Source: an uncultured Pseudomonadaceae bacterium
Lineage (GTDB): Bacteria > Pseudomonadota > Gammaproteobacteria > Pseudomonadales > Pseudomonadaceae
DNA: 5,262 bases
Assembly (NCBI GenBank): GCA_947630465.1
Contig: CANRHT010000132.1
Coordinates: forward strand, 1-5,262
Reading direction: 5' to 3'
A program made the translations under genes and the position numbers. Below, piece after piece: positions 1-5,262 of the stretch (its first letter is position 1; the number at the start of each line of letters is the position of its first letter). The notes below the pieces were generated by a model that worked only from the letters and a program-made list of their open reading frames with translations, made no database searches and had not been told where the DNA came from.

Positions 1-680
1 ATTTCTCTGATGATGCGGCTCTAGTGGGTGGTATTGCCCGTTTAAATGACAAGCCAGTGATGGTGATTGGTCACCAAAAAGGCCGTGAAGTGCGCGAAAA
101 AGTGCGTCGTAATTTTGGTATGCCGCGCCCAGAAGGTTACCGTAAGGCCTGCCGTTTAATGGAAATGGCTGAGCGTTTTAAAATGCCTATTCTGACTTTT
201 ATTGATACACCGGGTGCTTACCCAGGTATTGATGCTGAAGAGCGCGGTCAGAGTGAAGCGATCGCTTGGAACTTGCGCGTGATGTCGCGTCTGAAAACTC
301 CGATTATTTCAACGGTGATTGGTGAGGGCGGTTCCGGTGGTGCATTGGCGATTGGTGTATGTGACCGTTTGAATATGTTGCAGTACTCAACCTACGCGGT
401 GATTTCACCTGAAGGTTGCGCGTCGATTTTATGGAAAACCGCTGATAAAGCACCAGAAGCCGCTGAAGCGATGGGTATTACTGCGGCACGCTTACAGGGT
501 TTGAAAATTGTTGATCAGGTGATTCCTGAGCCGCTGGGTGGTGCGCACCGTGATGTGCCAACCACGGTTGAGTCCATTCGTGAAACCTTAACCAGTCAAC
601 TCGATGAGTTGCTGGCGCTGGATACCGATGAGTTGTTAGCGCGTCGTTATGAAAAACTGATGGGCTTTGGTATCGCTTAA
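1..680 (+). CDS. accA: Acetyl-CoA carboxylase carboxyltransferase subunit alpha (5'-truncated by window edge)
   Basis: AccA pairs with AccD to form the carboxyltransferase half of acetyl-CoA carboxylase. It moves the carboxyl group from biotin on AccB to acetyl-CoA, giving malonyl-CoA, the committed step of fatty-acid synthesis in the cytoplasm. The frame is open to the left edge (first full codon at base 3, reading [14 protein letters not shown]), and this aligns with the internal YADDAAIVGG region of Pseudomonas AccA. The GTG at 24 is therefore an internal valine, not the start. About 225 residues are visible, against roughly 315-320 for the family, so about 90 N-terminal residues lie outside. 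Recognisable blocks are [40 protein letters not shown], the glycine-rich [12 protein letters not shown] coded from 321 (oxyanion region in the crotonase fold), [15 protein letters not shown] and EPLGGAHRD. It stops with TAA at 678-680. No frameshift or missing motif was seen in the visible part. It probably shares a transcript with tilS, 80 bases downstream. Confidence 0.97.
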   Translation, partial: FSDDAALVGGIARLNDKPVMVIGHQKGREVREKVRRNFGMPRPEGYRKACRLMEMAERFKMPILTFIDTPGAYPGIDAEERGQSEAIAWNLRVMSRLKTPIISTVIGEGGSGGALAIGVCDRLNMLQYSTYAVISPEGCASILWKTADKAPEAAEAMGITAARLQGLKIVDQVIPEPLGGAHRDVPTTVESIRETLTSQLDELLALDTDELLARRYEKLMGFGIA

Positions 681-700
681 TTGCCTCGGCTGGCAAGATT

Positions 701-731
701 GGCGTGCCCTAAGTATATGCTGGGGTACGCC
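701..731 (+). other. Stem-loop in the accA-tilS spacer (11-bp stem, no U-tract)
   Basis: Arms 701-711 (GGCGTGCCCTA) and 721-731 (TGGGGTACGCC) can form an 11-bp stem with two G-U pairs around a 9-base loop. The 3' side continues GTGCAGCCC, so there is no U-run and this is not a canonical intrinsic terminator. It is the strongest of three inverted repeats that fill this spacer. It may act as an RNA stability or processing element between accA and tilS, or limit expression of tilS. The pairing is seen directly; the function is inference. Confidence 0.5.
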
Positions 732-732
732 G

Positions 733-756
733 TGCAGCCCGGTTCGAGTGGCTGTG
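733..756 (+). other. Stem-loop just upstream of the tilS start codon
   Basis: Bases 733-739 (TGCAGCC) can pair with 750-756 (GGCTGTG), forming seven pairs including two G-U, with a 10-base loop. The stem ends four bases before the ATG at 761. It takes up the only weakly purine-rich segment (GAGTGG, 746-751) that could serve as a ribosome site. If it forms, tilS initiation should be inefficient. A smaller repeat, TTGCC/GGCAA at 681-685 and 692-696, lies directly after the accA stop. Confidence 0.35.
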
Positions 757-760
757 TCTT

Positions 761-2053
761 ATGTTAGATATTGAACAACACATCTTGCAGCGCTTGCAGC
801 CTTGGCTGCACTGTCGCGCGCTTTGCATCGCCTTTTCTGGCGGTATGGACTCTACTGTTTTACTGCATGCTCTGGCACGCTTAGCACAACAACAGCCTTT
901 GCCTGCATTGCGCGCTATTCATATTCAGCATGGTTTGCAAGCCGCTGCACTCGCGTGGCCGGCGCATTGCGAGCGCGTGTGTAAACAGCTCAATATTCCA
1001 ATCACTGTGGTTAGCGTGCAAGTGGCCTCGACGGCAAGTATTGAGCAAGCGGCACGCGATGCGCGTTATCGTGCTTTTACTGAGCAGTTGCAGGACGATG
1101 AGTTGCTGTTGTTAGCGCAGCACTTAGATGATCAAGCCGAAACCGTGCTGTTTCGCCTGTTGCGTGGTGCAGGAGTGTCAGGTTTGCGTGGTATTCCTGA
1201 GCAGCGTGATTTAGCTCAAGGTCGTTTGCTGCGCCCCTTGCTGGGTATCAGTCAGCACGACTTACAACGCTATGCGCAGTTGCACCAATTGCAGTGGATT
1301 GATGACCCGACCAATGCCAGTGATGAGTTTGCGCGCAACTATTTGCGCCGCCAGATCATTTCACCGTTACAAGCCCGTTGGCCGGCGTGGCGCACGACTT
1401 TGCAGCGCACCAGCGAACATATGCAGGAAGCGCAGCAGTTGTTGGATGAGTTGGCGCAGTTGGACTTAGAGCGCGCGCAACAGGCGCTAACTGAATCTTG
1501 GCTGCAGTTGCCCTGTCTAGATTTAGCCGTCATTCGTAGTTTGACGCTGGCACGGCAAAAAAACCTGCTACGTTATTGGTTGTCGGCTTTTACCTTGCCG
1601 CCCGATAGTGTGCACTGGCGCAGTTGGCAAACGCTGCGAGACGCAAAAATAGATGCCAGTCCTGTGTGGCGTTTGCAGCAGGGCGCGCTGTTGCGCAGTC
1701 AGAAACAATTGTATTGGCTGCCCGAGTGCTATTTAGAGCCGTTGCCCGCATTACAGATGACTCTTACTGCGCCGGGGCGTTATGAATTGCCGGGTAATGG
1801 CTGTTTAATTGTCACAGGCGCACTGCCCGAGCATTTAGTGATCGGCTATCGCCAAGGCGCGCAACGTTTATGGATCGAGGGGCGCGGCCATCGTGACCTG
1901 AAACGCTTGATGCAAGAGCAGGCTGTACCCGCATTTTTACGTGCACGTTTGCCTTTGGTTTTTATACAAGGGCAGTTGTGTGGCTTGGCGAATCTGCCGC
2001 ATTTAAATCATGCACGACTGGGTAAAGTGTCGATTCAATGGCAGTTTGCCTAG
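761..2053 (+). CDS. tilS: tRNA(Ile)-lysidine synthetase
   Basis: TilS uses ATP to join lysine to C34 of the CAU-anticodon tRNA-Ile, making lysidine. This switches the tRNA from methionine to isoleucine identity and lets it read AUA; it is normally essential. The 430 residues match the usual long form (E. coli about 432). The N-terminal PP-loop ATPase domain carries SGGMDS at 26-31, HIQHGLQ at 54-60, AQHLDDQAETVLFRLLRGAG at about 119-138, DDPTNAS at 181-187 and RNYLRR at 192-197. The middle is a helical substrate-binding region. The C-terminal TilS domain is visible as GRGHRDLKRLMQ then VPAFLRARLPLVF at about 375-401. The ATG at 761 is chosen because the PP-loop sits at the family's usual distance from it and no in-frame ATG or GTG lies between it and the in-frame TAA at 710. 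No good Shine-Dalgarno precedes it. The gene holds two AUA codons (residues 297 and 402), the only ones I found in the window. It is probably cotranscribed with accA. Confidence 0.96.
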   Translation: MLDIEQHILQRLQPWLHCRALCIAFSGGMDSTVLLHALARLAQQQPLPALRAIHIQHGLQAAALAWPAHCERVCKQLNIPITVVSVQVASTASIEQAARDARYRAFTEQLQDDELLLLAQHLDDQAETVLFRLLRGAGVSGLRGIPEQRDLAQGRLLRPLLGISQHDLQRYAQLHQLQWIDDPTNASDEFARNYLRRQIISPLQARWPAWRTTLQRTSEHMQEAQQLLDELAQLDLERAQQALTESWLQLPCLDLAVIRSLTLARQKNLLRYWLSAFTLPPDSVHWRSWQTLRDAKIDASPVWRLQQGALLRSQKQLYWLPECYLEPLPALQMTLTAPGRYELPGNGCLIVTGALPEHLVIGYRQGAQRLWIEGRGHRDLKRLMQEQAVPAFLRARLPLVFIQGQLCGLANLPHLNHARLGKVSIQWQFA

Positions 2054-2143
2054 GCACCTGCATCAATGCGCTAATGAGTGCTACTGTAGGTCAAAGTGTG
2101 ATGGGTGAGTGTGGATGACTGATGAGGTTGAATTAAAGCGAGA

Positions 2144-2155
2144 AAAAACGTTTTT
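2144..2155. promoter_or_regulatory. A-tract/T-tract palindrome, possible UP element for the pyrG promoter
   Basis: AAAAACGTTTTT is a perfect 12-base palindrome. Its centre lies about 55 bases upstream of the start point predicted from the 2170-2198 promoter. A/T tracts in this position can bind the alpha C-terminal domain of RNA polymerase. It has no GC stem, so a terminator role for tilS is unlikely. The sequence is seen directly; the role is inference. Confidence 0.3.
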
Positions 2156-2169
2156 GGTGGTTTCTTGGT

Positions 2170-2198
2170 TTGAGTCATAAACAGCTTTCGCGTAGACT
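2170..2198 (+). promoter_or_regulatory. Candidate sigma70 promoter for pyrG-kdsA(-eno)
   Basis: A -35 box TTGAGT (2170-2175) and a -10 box TAGACT (2193-2198) are separated by exactly 17 bases. Each matches four of six consensus positions. Transcription would begin near 2205, leaving a leader of about 130 bases before the pyrG ATG. It is the best-spaced pair I found in the 285-base gap. A weaker alternative is TTGATT (2233-2238) with TTTAAT (2258-2263), whose 19-base spacing is long. The presence of a promoter here fits the large gap and the change of function after tilS. Confidence 0.45.
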
Positions 2199-2228
2199 AT
2201 TCTCCCGTCTATTAGTTGATTAATACAG

Positions 2229-2280
2229 GTGCTTGATTGCCTCTGTAGCGCTTGAATTTTAATTGCATTTTTTCAAGCAC
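2229..2280 (+). promoter_or_regulatory. pyrG leader with two mutually exclusive stem-loops
   Basis: GTGCTTGA at 2229-2236 is perfectly complementary to TCAAGCAC at 2273-2280 (8 bp). GCTTGAA at 2250-2256 is perfectly complementary to TTCAAGC at 2272-2278 (7 bp, 15-base loop). Both left arms compete for the same right arm, so only one stem can form at a time. No U-run follows the right arm, so this is not a classical attenuator; the T-rich stretch lies in the loop. A further small hairpin, GCGG/CCGC at 2302-2313, lies between this and the ribosome site. The complementarity is visible; regulation of pyrG by it is speculative. Confidence 0.25.
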
Positions 2281-2317
2281 AGTTTTCAATGCTCATCTTC
2301 GGCGGCTTGCCGCTTAA

Positions 2318-5262
<2,945 letters not shown>

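Noticed and set aside
24..680. accA starting at the GTG at position 24
   Set aside because: The frame continues upstream to the window edge with conserved AccA sequence, and the family needs about 90 more N-terminal residues. This GTG is an internal valine codon.
2056..2091. Possible tilS terminator: ACCTGCA (2056-2062) pairing with TGTAGGT (2085-2091)
   Set aside because: The stem is seven pairs with one G-U, the loop is 22 bases, and CAAAGTG follows in place of a U-run.
2144..2155. AAAAACGTTTTT as an intrinsic terminator of tilS
   Set aside because: The stem would be almost all A-U with no room for a loop; it fits bent or UP-element DNA better.

Overview
The window is a conserved housekeeping block from a gammaproteobacterium, most likely a Pseudomonadaceae member. 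The order accA - tilS - pyrG - kdsA - eno, all on the + strand, is the one known around Pseudomonas pyrG (in Enterobacteria eno follows pyrG directly, without kdsA between them). The proteins also read like Pseudomonas orthologues, for example the KdsA motif INIKKAQF and the AccA stretch [19 protein letters not shown]. Codons are much richer in A/T-ending forms than in typical high-GC Pseudomonas. I infer a lower-GC lineage of the family; the genus cannot be fixed from this window alone.

Layout: bases 1-680 hold the last two thirds or so of accA (acetyl-CoA carboxylase, carboxyltransferase alpha), cut by the window edge. An 80-base spacer (681-760) that can fold into three consecutive hairpins separates it from tilS (761-2053, tRNA-Ile lysidine synthetase), which lacks a clear Shine-Dalgarno sequence. 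A 285-base intergenic region (2054-2338) follows. It contains no convincing terminator, a sigma70-type promoter candidate (2170-2198) with an A/T tract upstream, and a predicted leader of about 130 bases with two mutually exclusive stem-loops. Next come pyrG (2339-3970, CTP synthase) and kdsA (3967-4812, KDO-8-phosphate synthase), which overlap by ATGA. After a 53-base spacer, eno (enolase) begins at 4866 and runs off the right edge.

The genes fall into two probable transcription units: accA-tilS (reading in from upstream) and pyrG-kdsA-eno. They link fatty-acid synthesis, tRNA decoding, CTP supply, lipopolysaccharide inner-core sugar synthesis and PEP production. The pyrG-kdsA-eno grouping is coherent: enolase makes the PEP that KdsA condenses with arabinose-5-phosphate, and CTP is needed to activate KDO as CMP-KDO.

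I found no mobile element, CRISPR array, RNA gene or unknown system. The points worth a second look are small: the structured accA-tilS spacer, the switch-like pyrG leader, AUA codons confined to tilS, a mini-ORF with a good ribosome site before the pyrG promoter, and a hairpin across the kdsA stop.
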